Shown: in pieces, positions 27,584 through 35,551 of the stretch
How positions within the stretch are numbered: the stretch's first letter is position 1
Layout of the letters: the number at the start of each line of letters is the position of its first letter
Assembly (NCBI RefSeq): GCF_000337175.1
Contig: NZ_AOIJ01000033.1
Coordinates: 1-64,000 of the forward strand
Length of the DNA stretch: 64,000 bases
Direction of reading: 5' to 3'
Source: Natrinema gari JCM 14663
Lineage (GTDB): Archaea > Halobacteriota > Halobacteria > Halobacteriales > Natrialbaceae
Translations under genes and position numbers: made by a program
Notes under the pieces: model-generated
What the model was told of the DNA's origin: nothing
The model's database searches: none
What the model saw: the letters and a program-made list of their open reading frames with translations, nothing else

Positions 27584-28444
27584 ATGGCCCTCGCGAGAGA
27601 CGGGACGGGGTCGGGCACGATCGCTCGAGCGTACTGGTCCCAGGTCCATCCCGTCTTCATGACGCCGCCGATCGCCGCGTCGCTGTTCGGGGCGATCCTC
27701 GCGGGGAACGTCGATCCGGTTCTCGCAGCGGTCCACGTCCTCGCGATGTTCGCGGCGGTCTACACGGCCCACGTCAAGGACGGCTACGTCGACTTCTACG
27801 TCCGCGGGGAGGACGACGACCACCCGCTGACCGAACGCGGCTGTCGGCTCGGGCTCGCGGCGTCGACGGCGACGTTCGCGGGCTGTTGTCTCCTGCTCGC
27901 GGCGCTGGTCGATGCCCTCGTGCTGGCGGTCGTCGTCCCGACGTGGCTGATCGCCTACTACCACGCACCGCAACTCGACACGAACCCAGTGACGGCGACG
28001 ACCGGCTACCCGCTGGGCATCGCCCTCTCCGTACTCGGTGGGTTTTACGTGCAGGCGGGAACGATCACCGTCGTCCCGCTCGGATTCGCCGGCGTCTTCC
28101 TCGCGTTGCTCTCCGGGGTCAAGGTGATCGACGACGCACAGGACTACACCTACGACCGGTCGATCGAGAAGCGAACCGTTGCGGTGGCGGTCGGCCCCAG
28201 TCGTGCTTACGATATCGCGTACGGGTTGATGGCCGTCGCGTTGGCGGCCGTCGTCGTCTTCGCCGTCGCTCGCGTCTTCCCGCTGACGGCGCTGCTCGCT
28301 GCGCTGGCCTTCGCTGCAGTCGCCGCCGTCGCGCGGCGGGCCGGTCCCGAACTCGCGACCATGTTGCTCGTTCGGGGTTCCTACGTCTTCCTCGCCGTCC
28401 TCGTGGCCGCGGTTCGGTTCGATCCTCTTGGGAGTCTTATGTGA
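27584..28444 (+). CDS. UbiA family prenyltransferase
   Basis: A 286-aa polytopic membrane protein with about eight helices. The two Asp-rich motifs of UbiA enzymes are present in modified form: AHVKDGYVDFYVRGEDDDHPLT in the first cytoplasmic loop, and VIDDAQDYTYDRSIEKRTVAV in the second. These bind Mg-pyrophosphate. The family transfers isoprenyl chains to aromatic or glycerol-phosphate acceptors in quinone, heme or archaeal lipid synthesis; which acceptor applies here is unknown. It is divergent from the ThDP enzyme with 95 bases between starts. The ATG at 27584 opens the domain (MALARDGTGSG). Confidence 0.85.
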   Translation: MALARDGTGSGTIARAYWSQVHPVFMTPPIAASLFGAILAGNVDPVLAAVHVLAMFAAVYTAHVKDGYVDFYVRGEDDDHPLTERGCRLGLAASTATFAGCCLLLAALVDALVLAVVVPTWLIAYYHAPQLDTNPVTATTGYPLGIALSVLGGFYVQAGTITVVPLGFAGVFLALLSGVKVIDDAQDYTYDRSIEKRTVAVAVGPSRAYDIAYGLMAVALAAVVVFAVARVFPLTALLAALAFAAVAAVARRAGPELATMLLVRGSYVFLAVLVAAVRFDPLGSLM

Positions 28445-28479
28445 ACAACCCGTTCGGACTATCGTACTCTCGAGAGGGG

Positions 28480-28728
28480 CTATATCGATCGCCGGTAGCC
28501 ACATCTCGGACAGTACATCGTGTCGTCCTTAATGAGCGTGTGACTCTCGTCACAGTGTCCGCATAAACAGCCGATGGAGACGCCAACTTCCCGTGCGAGC
28601 CCGGCCAGCGTGTTCTGTAATTGCTGCTGGCGACGCTCCGTCGCCTCGAGTCGATCGGTGAGGACGGCCAACTGTGCCGTCGTTCGCTTACGATTGGGAT
28701 CGGAAACACGGGTTGGACGGGGCGTCAT
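28480..28728 (-). CDS. Small zinc-ribbon protein with coiled coil
   Basis: An 82-aa protein. Residues about 18-48 form a charged heptad-like helix (LAVLTDRLEATERRQQQLQNTL), probably a dimerising coiled coil. The C-terminal half has CLCGHC, then CPRCGYRRS, four or five cysteines suited to a zinc ribbon. Such small haloarchaeal zinc proteins are often regulatory or RNA/DNA binding, but no partner is indicated. The TATA-like GACTATTTGCTC segment lies upstream around 28751-28762 on its strand. Confidence 0.7.
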   Translation of the reverse strand: MTPRPTRVSDPNRKRTTAQLAVLTDRLEATERRQQQLQNTLAGLAREVGVSIGCLCGHCDESHTLIKDDTMYCPRCGYRRSI

Positions 28729-28882
28729 AGTCGATATAGGTCGACAGTGAGCAAATAGTCATCTCTACCCGACAGCCGTTGTGAGACTCCGGCCGGATGG
28801 CTATCGCCCCTCAGTGACGACTCTGCTCGCGATCCCAGATAGTGCGACCTGATTCACACGTTATCGGACAGAGTAGCGTCGC

Positions 28883-28904
28883 TACGGGTGCAATACCACC
28901 CGTA
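28883..28904. repeat. 8-bp perfect stem-loop
   Basis: TACGGGTG (28883-28890), six-base loop CAATAC, CACCCGTA (28897-28904). A compact hairpin in the gene-free stretch. A second short hairpin, CGTGG-AAA-CCACG, follows at 28950-28962. Confidence 0.6.
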
Positions 28905-29209
28905 CACAAGTATCAGAGAAACGGAGTGGGTCTGTCAATGGTAGCCACACGTGGAAACCACGCGGGCTGAAAGGTGCTGGCTGACCGTGCCGACTACCAC
29001 CTACTCTCTTCCATCGGCACAAACACCTCCAGTACTCAGTTGAGATGAGGCGGGACCGAGCGTGTGACTCGTACCGACCGGAGCGTATCACGTAAATAAT
29101 GCACTGTGGACAGTTTTACGTATCCGTATGAACAAGGCGAGCGGTTCACCTCCGGAACGAGGTAAAACTCCGTGACGGCGACTTTTTAGCCTCATCAAAA
29201 TCGTTAAGC

Positions 29210-29230
29210 GTTCTGATTAGCACTCAGAAC
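29210..29230. repeat. 7-bp perfect stem-loop with a nearby third copy of one arm
   Basis: GTTCTGA (29210-29216), seven-base loop, TCAGAAC (29224-29230). The arm GTTCTGA occurs again at 29238-29244, so two alternative pairings are possible, which is reminiscent of a switchable RNA or repeated protein site. Confidence 0.55.
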
Positions 29231-29257
29231 ACATTGCGTTCTGACGGCATCAACGGG

Positions 29258-29311
29258 TTTTGCCGGGGGGTGAGGCTGGCGTCGCAGACATCAACAGATT
29301 CCCCGGCAAAA
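29258..29311. repeat. 11-bp perfect inverted repeat
   Basis: TTTTGCCGGGG at 29258-29268 and its exact reverse complement CCCCGGCAAAA at 29301-29311, separated by 32 bases. Each arm is preceded by a related CATCAACRG sequence (29248-29256 and 29290-29298). The unit is large enough for a stable RNA stem or the ends of a tiny non-autonomous element. Confidence 0.65.
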
Positions 29312-29518
29312 GAGGATCTAAGCAGAGCTTTCAAAAAGCGAGTCCGAGAATCGAACTACGCCTCTCAGCCTACACAGACTGAAGGATCTCCACTACCCCA
29401 ACTCGGACACGCGGACACTGCACCTCTTGTTATCACGGTCATCTGATTACAGGCCAGGATGGTTTTCAGGTGATGAAGTAGAAGTTAATTCTAGATAGAT
29501 GATAGTTTGTTGTTCCCC

Positions 29519-30652
29519 CTATTCGGAGTTGCCGTCGGATTCTTCATCTCCTATGGCCTGTTTATACCGGTAATAGAGTGACCGCATGGTCCGATCCGCA
29601 TCACGACTCATGAGGACAGTCACGTCGTTTCGGTCAGCAAGCGCCTCCTGCACCGGAGTAAATACGAGGTCCCAAAGCCCGGATTTCCGTTCGGGCGAAC
29701 CAATAGACGTGAAGTCATGGTTCTTTGCTTCCTGGATGATAACGTCAGCCGGGTCAGTTGCTTCCCTCAGTTCCGTCTCCGACTCAGCGTCAGAGCCAAG
29801 CACGAACTCCGCAAACTTCAGCAGTCCCTTCGCGTCATTCCACTTCTTACTAGATGCATCCGGTGGGATAACGTGCAGGACCGTAACTGAAGCATTGGAT
29901 GCTCGAGCTACCGCACGAGCCGCCTCTGAAGCAAGCGCTGCATGCGGTCCGGTTCCTACTGGAAGCAGTATCGAATCGATCGTTTTGGCCACCGGTTCTG
30001 ATAGAGAAGCGACAGTGTGGTCTTCGATATCCGGAACGTATAATGCGTCCGTCCCTTCTTGAACGCCAACGTTTTCTACAAACACGTCACAGTTTGCCTC
30101 CTCGATCACTGTCTCAATCATGTTTTTTCCGAGCAACCAGCTTTTGTCGAACCCGGTTCCCTGAAGGAGGAGTACAGCTGTTTCACTTCTGCCAGCGAGA
30201 GCGTCGAGAATACCCTGTGTCGTATTCGTCACCGTCTGTACCGTAGCGCGTACGGGCACGTTCGGATTAATCTCTCCTGCAATGGATACCACCTGCGCTA
30301 ACTGGCTTTGACGTTCTATGACGAGTTCTGGAGCCGACTGCTCTTGACCTTCTGCCATGCCTCCTAAAGAAGCGTACTCTCGTATCTGTTTGAGCGTGGC
30401 TTTATCATCCACCTCTGCAATTCCTAGCAGAACGACTCGACCGTCGTTATCCGCTGCCAAGGCTATTGCAGTCTGAAGGAACCGACGAGCGTTGATTCCA
30501 GCACTGCTATCAAGCGGATCGTCGATAACAGGTACTACGATGGAGTAATCAGGCTGATGGATAACTTCCCCGTCGTATCCATACGCGTCCACCTCCGACT
30601 CCGACGACGGCGCTGGCGCTGTGATCGGGACATCAGGAGAACTGTTCGACAT
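29519..30652 (-). CDS. Universal stress protein with two Usp domains
   Basis: A 377-aa protein made of two UspA-like alpha/beta domains (about residues 35-195 and 220-350) after a disordered Pro/Ser N-terminus. Domain 1 begins DYSIVVPVIDDPLDSSAG; domain 2 begins DSILLPVGTGPHAALASEAAR and has VTVLHVIPPDAS. The GxxG ATP-loop is modified in both (for example SIGSPERKSGLWD). Its ATG overlaps the stop of the upstream trkA-like gene by one base, so the two are translated together; it probably tunes the K+ uptake system, as Usp proteins near transporters are thought to do. Confidence 0.85.
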   Translation of the reverse strand: MSNSSPDVPITAPAPSSESEVDAYGYDGEVIHQPDYSIVVPVIDDPLDSSAGINARRFLQTAIALAADNDGRVVLLGIAEVDDKATLKQIREYASLGGMAEGQEQSAPELVIERQSQLAQVVSIAGEINPNVPVRATVQTVTNTTQGILDALAGRSETAVLLLQGTGFDKSWLLGKNMIETVIEEANCDVFVENVGVQEGTDALYVPDIEDHTVASLSEPVAKTIDSILLPVGTGPHAALASEAARAVARASNASVTVLHVIPPDASSKKWNDAKGLLKFAEFVLGSDAESETELREATDPADVIIQEAKNHDFTSIGSPERKSGLWDLVFTPVQEALADRNDVTVLMSRDADRTMRSLYYRYKQAIGDEESDGNSE

Positions 30653-31320
30653 CAGTATGACCTCGTGAATGCATCCGTGATTTGGTCACTCGCACCGTTT
30701 TTAGCGAACATCGTCACGGTGTCGCCTGCTTGGATGGCTGATTCCCCGCGCGGAATGAGCAGTTCACCATCCCGCACTATCGCTACGATAACCGTCTCTT
30801 GGGGAAGGAGGCCCTCCGAGTCGGCGTTGATCAGACTGAGTCCGGCGATTGGAGCGTCCGCCTCCACGGTCAACTCAAATATTTCGGCACCACCGCCGAC
30901 TTCCATGAAATCCCGGATAGCGGGCCGTTGAACAGTCCGGTAGAGATACTGCCCGTTGAGTTCGTGCGGGCTTTCGACGATGTTCACGCCGAGATCACCG
31001 AACAGATCCATATGTTGGGGATCGTTGATCGAACTCACGAGCGTCTCGACACCGTACTGTTTGCCGAGCATGGAGATCATGAGATTTACTGAGTCGTTCT
31101 CCGTCGTGGAGATGAGTGCGCTAGCCTCCTCCACACCCGCTTCGAGGAGTATCTGCTTGGAGGCAGCGTCAGCGTTGATGACCATGCAGTCGTACGTTGC
31201 GCTCACCTTTTCGGCGAGGTCTTGGTCTCGTTCGATGACGACTACCTCGTGATCGTCTTGGGTCGCTAATTCGATGACTTTGCTTCCGGTGCGGCCTGCG
31301 CCGACAACGATGATGTACAT
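30652..31320 (-). CDS. trkA: TrkA-like K+ uptake regulatory subunit (second copy)
   Basis: A 222-aa protein with an RCK N-terminal NAD-binding domain (MYIIVVGAGRTGSKVIELA, glycine motif GAGRTG, then VVVIERDQD) and a C-terminal TrkA_C domain (AEIFELTVEADAPIAGLSL). It forms the cytoplasmic gating ring on TrkH and senses nucleotides. The start at 31320 is used because the RCK strand begins there and an AT-rich promoter lies about 25-30 bases before it. It has its own promoter after a 124-base gap from trkH, and is coupled to the downstream Usp gene. Confidence 0.93.
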   Translation of the reverse strand: MYIIVVGAGRTGSKVIELATQDDHEVVVIERDQDLAEKVSATYDCMVINADAASKQILLEAGVEEASALISTTENDSVNLMISMLGKQYGVETLVSSINDPQHMDLFGDLGVNIVESPHELNGQYLYRTVQRPAIRDFMEVGGGAEIFELTVEADAPIAGLSLINADSEGLLPQETVIVAIVRDGELLIPRGESAIQAGDTVTMFAKNGASDQITDAFTRSY

Positions 31321-31334
31321 TGGGATTTGCAAGG

Positions 31335-31352
31335 TATGTCTGATAATTGATA
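31335..31352 (-). promoter_or_regulatory. Probable promoter of the trkA-usp pair
   Basis: On the minus strand this segment reads TATCAATTATCAGACATA, an AT-rich box 15-32 bases upstream of the ATG at 31320 within the 124-base trkH-trkA gap. It suggests that trkA-usp is a second transcription unit rather than a simple tail of the trkH operon. Confidence 0.45.
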
Positions 31353-31444
31353 GACGGTGCTAGCAGGTGATCCTGAACGGCGCGGTGGTGGTCCAGGAAC
31401 GTCGAGAACTGGCTTACTGGAAGGGATCAAGTAGTGCATGTGGA

Positions 31445-33088
31445 TCACCGCCTGACGATGCTGTTTATCAGGACGAGGACTGGAACGATTTCGAGCCGCC
31501 CCATCCACATCTGGAGGATGAACAGACTCTCCGCGATGACCGGCATTTCCGGCCCGGTGAGTCCGGCGGAGAGGCCGACGGTCCCCTGTGCGGTCGCCAC
31601 CTCGAAAATCGCGTCCGCGAGCGTGAACTCCGACGGCAGAACCGTCAAGAGCACGAACAGCGAGGCGGTTAACAGGAGCAGATAGATGAACGCGAAGGTC
31701 GCCGCAGCCCGAATCTCGTCGTTCGCTTCGTCAACTGTGAACGTCCGCTGGCCGATTCGGAGATCCTGGATCGCGTGTCGTGGGAGGAACACGCGAGAAA
31801 CCTCCCAGCGGAGTCCACGACCGATGATGTAGCCACGAATAATCTTGATCCCTCCGACCGTCGCACCAGCGCACCCACCGATCAGCATCGCTCCGAGGAC
31901 GATGGACATGACCGCTCCGTCGTTCCAATTGCCGATGGCAGACGTCTGCCATCCGGTGGTCGTCTGTGCACTGATGAACTGGAACAGGCCGTCGCGGAAC
32001 GCCTGACTCGTCGCTACTCGTCCGATGTACCCTATTGGGTCACCGTCGTATGGAACACCGACCCACCGGGCGAGAAACGCCGTCAAGACGACGACACCGA
32101 CGGCGAACATCCCGAATAGCATCCGAACCTGAGGATTACGAGTAAAGTCTCGAATATTTCGCTCGGAGAGGACTCCCCAGTAGACGGGAATCGAGATCGC
32201 TCCCGTAACCATCGCAGGAATATGAATGAGTTCCATCGCATAGGAGTTGTAACCCGCAATGGAATCATCGAGCGTACTGAATCCGCCGGTAGACTGGCCG
32301 GTCATCGCGTGATTGATCGCGTCGAAGAGCGTGTTTTCGATGCCGTATCCGGGTTGGACGAGGAACGTTGCCACCACGAGATACACCGCCACAGCTGCGG
32401 TCACCCCGACGTAAACCTTCCAGATCGCTCGTGCGGTCCCGACGATGCTGGGGCGGAGTTTCTCGCTCCGTCCCTCCGACTGATACAGTGAAATCCCCGC
32501 CGTCCCGTGGGGCTGTCGAAGGATCGCCAGGGACAGGACGATCATTCCTGCACCGCCGATCCACTGCATCTGCGAGCGGTACCAGAGGAAGCCGTGTCCG
32601 ACCGACGGCTCTCGGACGCTCATCGTCAGTCCCGTTGTGGTATACCCGCTCATGCTCTCGAAGAACGCGTGCAGCGGATTCCGGAAGTACAGGAGACTCG
32701 AGTGGTAGTTCGATCCAGCGGGAACGAAGGACTCGAGGACCACCGGTGGTGTAATGTAGGCCGCGATGACGAACGGGAGCGCGCCGAAGAACGCTGTCAC
32801 GGCCCAGCCGAGCGCCGCGACGATCATGGCATGATGTCGTTGCGGTTCGGGGGCGTCTTCGCTCAGTTTGTACGCGCCTCCACCGACGAGTACAGTGATT
32901 CCTGCTGCGATCAGAAACGCAAGTGCAGTGTACCATTCTTGGTAGAGGAATGCGACGAGCATCGGGACGAGCATTGAGCTGCCGATGAGAACCTGAAGAG
33001 CGCCAACGTCTCTGAAGATCGTTTTCGTAGCTGTCGCAAAGGTGAACCGCCGACCTGCCGATATCGTAGCTGCTTCGTAATCAGACAT
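31445..33088 (-). CDS. trkH: TrkH family potassium transporter
   Basis: A 547-aa membrane protein with about ten helices and four re-entrant P-loops of the SKT family. Filter-region segments seen are ESMSGYTTTGLTM, AINHAMTGQSTGGFSTLDDS, ISAQTTTGWQTSAIGNW and VATAQGTVGLSAG, each carrying the selectivity Gly. An MQWIGGAGMIVLSLAIL segment is typical. It imports K+, the main compatible solute of salt-in haloarchaea. Its ATG lies inside the end of the preceding trkA gene (8-base overlap), so assembly with that TrkA is likely. The region is slightly less GC-rich than its flanks. Confidence 0.95.
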   Translation of the reverse strand: MSDYEAATISAGRRFTFATATKTIFRDVGALQVLIGSSMLVPMLVAFLYQEWYTALAFLIAAGITVLVGGGAYKLSEDAPEPQRHHAMIVAALGWAVTAFFGALPFVIAAYITPPVVLESFVPAGSNYHSSLLYFRNPLHAFFESMSGYTTTGLTMSVREPSVGHGFLWYRSQMQWIGGAGMIVLSLAILRQPHGTAGISLYQSEGRSEKLRPSIVGTARAIWKVYVGVTAAVAVYLVVATFLVQPGYGIENTLFDAINHAMTGQSTGGFSTLDDSIAGYNSYAMELIHIPAMVTGAISIPVYWGVLSERNIRDFTRNPQVRMLFGMFAVGVVVLTAFLARWVGVPYDGDPIGYIGRVATSQAFRDGLFQFISAQTTTGWQTSAIGNWNDGAVMSIVLGAMLIGGCAGATVGGIKIIRGYIIGRGLRWEVSRVFLPRHAIQDLRIGQRTFTVDEANDEIRAAATFAFIYLLLLTASLFVLLTVLPSEFTLADAIFEVATAQGTVGLSAGLTGPEMPVIAESLFILQMWMGRLEIVPVLVLINSIVRR

Positions 33089-33818
33089 CGTTGAAACTGT
33101 TACAGAACTCTTCGGGAATCGATTCTAGATCCGCGTTGCCGTGACCTTCGTACTGTCCGAATACGTCGGTAACTTTGGCCATCGCCCCGGTTTCCGAGTA
33201 GACGGTCAGCCGGTCACCCGAGCGAATGCGAGTAGTGCCTCGGGGGGTGATCGGTTCGCCCTCACCATCGCGTTCGATCGCGACGATGAGAACATCACCG
33301 CCGAGCAAACCGGTGTCGCCCGCCTCGTGAAGGGTCCGATCAGCGATCGGTGCGTCAGGGCCGACATCGATCTCAAACACTTCTGGACGGTCACCGATAC
33401 GCATGTAGTCAACGATCGTCGGACGCTTCACGGCTCGATAGAGGTATTCGGCGATGAGGCGCTGCGGATTCTCTATGGTATTGACGCCGATCCGCTCGAA
33501 GATCCCCATATGTTGAGGGTTATGAACGACCGAAACGACGCCGGGAACCTCCAACCCGGCAGCGAGCAAGCACACCATGATGTTCGTCGCGTCTCGATCG
33601 GTGGTAGAGATCAACGCGTCCGCACGGTTACCCCCCGCGTCGATCAGCGATGATTTCGTCGTCGCATCGGTATTGAGAACCAGACAGTCGTACTCGCTCG
33701 TGATCGTACTCGCCCGCTGGTCGTCGCGCTCGATCACGACGACTTCGTTGCCCGAGCGAGTGTCGATGTCGATGAGCGGCGTTCCGATGCCTCCCGCTCC
33801 GACGATGATGACATGCAT
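33081..33818 (-). CDS. trkA: TrkA-like K+ uptake regulatory subunit (first copy)
   Basis: A 245-aa RCK protein. The NAD-binding domain starts MHVIIVGAGGIGTPLID with the GAGGIG loop and VVVIERDDQRA; the middle has NPQHMGIFERIGVNTIENPQ, and the TrkA_C domain starts VFEIDVGPDAPIADRTL. The C-terminus extends about 20 residues past the domain. It overlaps trkH by 8 bases (ATGTCTGA) and begins one base after the Usp gene, so the three are probably co-translated. It differs clearly from the second copy and may respond to another ligand or form mixed rings. Confidence 0.93.
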   Translation of the reverse strand: MHVIIVGAGGIGTPLIDIDTRSGNEVVVIERDDQRASTITSEYDCLVLNTDATTKSSLIDAGGNRADALISTTDRDATNIMVCLLAAGLEVPGVVSVVHNPQHMGIFERIGVNTIENPQRLIAEYLYRAVKRPTIVDYMRIGDRPEVFEIDVGPDAPIADRTLHEAGDTGLLGGDVLIVAIERDGEGEPITPRGTTRIRSGDRLTVYSETGAMAKVTDVFGQYEGHGNADLESIPEEFCNSFNDV

Positions 33819-33819
33819 T

Positions 33820-34242
33820 TCAGTGATTCACCTCCGCTCCGTCGTGAACAGCGATGACCGGCAGTTCTGCCTCAGTCACAAGCCGGAGCGCTTTATCACC
33901 AGCGAGTAACTGCACGATGCGGTTGCCACCTCGAGGTCGGAACGCGATGGCATCGACCTCCAGTTCGACCGCGAGTTCGTTGATCGCCTTGACAACATCC
34001 GTGGCGTACGTTATTTCCGTCTCGACATTGGGAACGATTTCTCGGAAGGCAGCGAAGGAGTCTTCCGCTCTCGACCGCGCCTGTTCGAGCGGTATCTTAT
34101 CGGGTACGCCGCCACCTTTCTCGACGACGTGAACGACTGTGATCCGGTTATACGGACACTCTTCGAGGGCGGTCGCGGTCGCTCGAGCATCCTCCGCGTT
34201 GGCGACCGGGACGACGAGATGAGCCGTGAGGAAGTGACTCAT
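33820..34242 (-). CDS. Universal stress protein (single Usp domain)
   Basis: A 140-aa single-domain Usp protein: LTAHLVVPVANAEDARATA at the N-terminus, RITVVHVVEKGGGVPDK, and VDAIAFRPRGGNRIVQLLAGDKALRL, which carries a variant of the nucleotide-binding GxxG region. The open frame runs 81 codons upstream, but that stretch overlaps the previous gene and has a non-haloarchaeal composition, so the ATG at 34242 is used. It sits between the unknown first gene and trkA with spacers of 4 bases and 1 base. Confidence 0.88.
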   Translation of the reverse strand: MSHFLTAHLVVPVANAEDARATATALEECPYNRITVVHVVEKGGGVPDKIPLEQARSRAEDSFAAFREIVPNVETEITYATDVVKAINELAVELEVDAIAFRPRGGNRIVQLLAGDKALRLVTEAELPVIAVHDGAEVNH

Positions 34243-34246
34243 TAAA

Positions 34247-34648
34247 TCACGCACCCTCGTTATCGTGAGATATCCCCTCACCGCGGTACTCACACTCGAC
34301 AGTGGATTGCTTCGGAACGTCTCCCAGGAACGTCCAGTGGAGCGTTTCTTCACCGTCCAGTTGCTTCTCACGCCTGACGCTGTAGATGGAGAGCGGTTGT
34401 GTGGATTGCTCAGAACTCTTCTGGGATGGCGGATACTTCCGGACGAGGGTATCTGTTCCACAGTTCTCGATATCGATGATCTCACCCTTCGCCTCCGAAC
34501 GGATCATTTCTCGGAGAGAAGGTCGAAGATCGTCGAGTCGCTGTTCAGCGTACTTACGAACCGCGCGAAGAGTTGGTGCGTCCAACTCGTTGAGGATCTC
34601 AAGGAGTCTATCCGGAGGCTCCTGATCATCTGTCGGTATGCTCATCAC
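34247..34648 (-). CDS. Unknown first gene of the trk operon
   Basis: A 133-aa soluble acidic protein. The N-terminal half looks helical (RLLEILNELDAPTLRAVRKYAEQRLDDL), with a later ENCGTDTLVRKYPP and a WTFLGDVPK segment. No transmembrane helix or known domain is visible. Similar leading proteins are not something I can name. It starts 4 bases of spacer before the Usp gene and about 25 bases after a TATA-like box, so it is the first cistron of the K+ uptake operon and may have a regulatory role; this is inference from position. Confidence 0.7.
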   Translation of the reverse strand: MMSIPTDDQEPPDRLLEILNELDAPTLRAVRKYAEQRLDDLRPSLREMIRSEAKGEIIDIENCGTDTLVRKYPPSQKSSEQSTQPLSIYSVRREKQLDGEETLHWTFLGDVPKQSTVECEYRGEGISHDNEGA

Positions 34649-34668
34649 TCTCCGATCCGCAACGTATC

Positions 34669-34742
34669 GATAAATAATTTCCGCATATTTCTTCTAATCG
34701 TTTGTGTATAGACCATACATATTCTAATCGTTCGATCCAATA
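34669..34742 (-). promoter_or_regulatory. trk operon promoter with paired direct repeats and a dyad
   Basis: TAAATAATT at 34671-34679 is a TATA box 23-31 bases before the ATG at 34648. Upstream, the 11-base sequence TTCTAATCGTT occurs twice, at 34692-34702 and 34732-34742, exactly 40 bases apart. Between them lies a dyad, TGTAT-AGACC-ATACA (34705-34719). The upstream arrangement looks like a regulator-binding platform, perhaps for an osmotic or K+ signal. Confidence 0.55.
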
Positions 34743-34881
34743 TATCACTTCGTACAGACAGTAGAACGCCGTTTCACCGCCATACGTTAGCTACTTGATA
34801 GAGTTTATCGACATGGAAATGATCGATAAAGTCGAGAATATTAAAGGAAGATTGGGAACCAATTCTCGAATATAAGAATGA

Positions 34882-35116
34882 ATGAAGGAATCGATGGAAC
34901 CGACGAGCGAATTCTCTAAAGAGAAGGAATACTTCTGCCCGTACGCACAGTTTGGTCCAAAGGATGAGGAGGCGACATCACCCGTCACAGGTGTCGCAGG
35001 GCTGGCTGGTGCCGCCGACGTAGTCGAAGTAATCGTGAAGGACGATGCGCCTATCGCTGGCAAAACACTCAAAAAGGCAAATGGAGAAGGTCTGATCGCG
35101 TCCGGCATACTGCACG
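34882..35116 (+). pseudogene. TrkA_C domain remnant
   Basis: A frame from an ATG at 34882 reads, from about residue 45 on, AADVVEVIVKDDAPIAGKTL and KKANGEGLIASGILHV, which is the start of a TrkA C-terminal (RCK_C) domain. The preceding 45 residues (including YFCPYAQFGPK) do not look like the RCK NAD domain. After HV the frame degenerates into Arg-rich sequence, where an unrelated acetyltransferase begins in another frame. It is best read as a truncated copy of a trkA gene, near the live trk locus. Confidence 0.65.
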
Positions 35117-35494
35117 TCCGAACTGAACGAACTCGACGCGGACGTAACCGACGGACCCATCGAAGACGCCTTCCCCACTCACCTCAACGAAGAAGACATC
35201 ACCGACTCCCTCATCGTCCACGATGGTGAGACTTTCGGCTTCGTCACGCTCTGCGAGGGTCACATCTTACCCGGAAATACTCGCAGTACCTCCATATCGT
35301 GAATCTCGCTATCGACGGGGGTGAGCAGAATCAAGGCCACGGGGCGGCGGTCGTCGAAGTATGAAAGAACTCGCTCGCGAGGGTGTGACGACCTCAAATC
35401 GCCCTGCGGATGACAGATTAAGGGCGCACGCCGGTTCTACCGCAACGCGGACTTGCAACCTAGGCAAGCCGACTACGTACAGCCGCTAGAGTAA
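35117..35494 (+). pseudogene. GNAT acetyltransferase pseudogene, multiply frameshifted
   Basis: One frame encodes SELNELDADVTDGPIEDAF and NEEDITDSLIVHDGETFGFVTL. Near 35275 the homology shifts frame to KYSQYLHIVNLAID and NQGHGAAVVEV, the acetyl-CoA loop, then hits TGA. It resumes with MKELAREG, shifts again (CDDLK), and ends GARRFYRNADLQPRQADY before TAA at 35492-35494. All parts appear in the right order for one acetyltransferase, with at least three frame changes, so it is inactive. Confidence 0.8.
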
Positions 35495-35551
35495 GTAGAA
35501 GTACGCCGGTCTATCTGGTCGCTCCAAACACCGATAAAATCTGGCCATGTA

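Larger units (their letters stand above)
28729..29518. other. Gene-free 790-base stretch with several hairpins
   Basis: No frame here shows acidic haloarchaeal protein character or a known domain. The base composition is lower in GC than the flanks. Four perfect inverted repeats lie within about 430 bases (28883-28904, 28950-28962, 29210-29230, 29258-29311). The region could hold one or more structured RNAs or the eroded remains of a mobile element. No tRNA could be folded with confidence. Confidence 0.5.

Noticed and set aside
28882-29091. A 69-codon minus-strand frame over the first two hairpins
   Set aside because: It is Arg/Trp/Cys-rich and lacks acidity and any family resemblance.
29330-29375. 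A tRNA-like T-loop (GTTCGATTC on the minus strand)
   Set aside because: The flanking bases do not form a five-pair T-stem, and no acceptor or anticodon arm could be built around it.
29234-29446. A 70-codon plus-strand frame in the structured gap
   Set aside because: It runs through the inverted repeats and has no haloarchaeal character. The repeats explain the sequence better than coding does.
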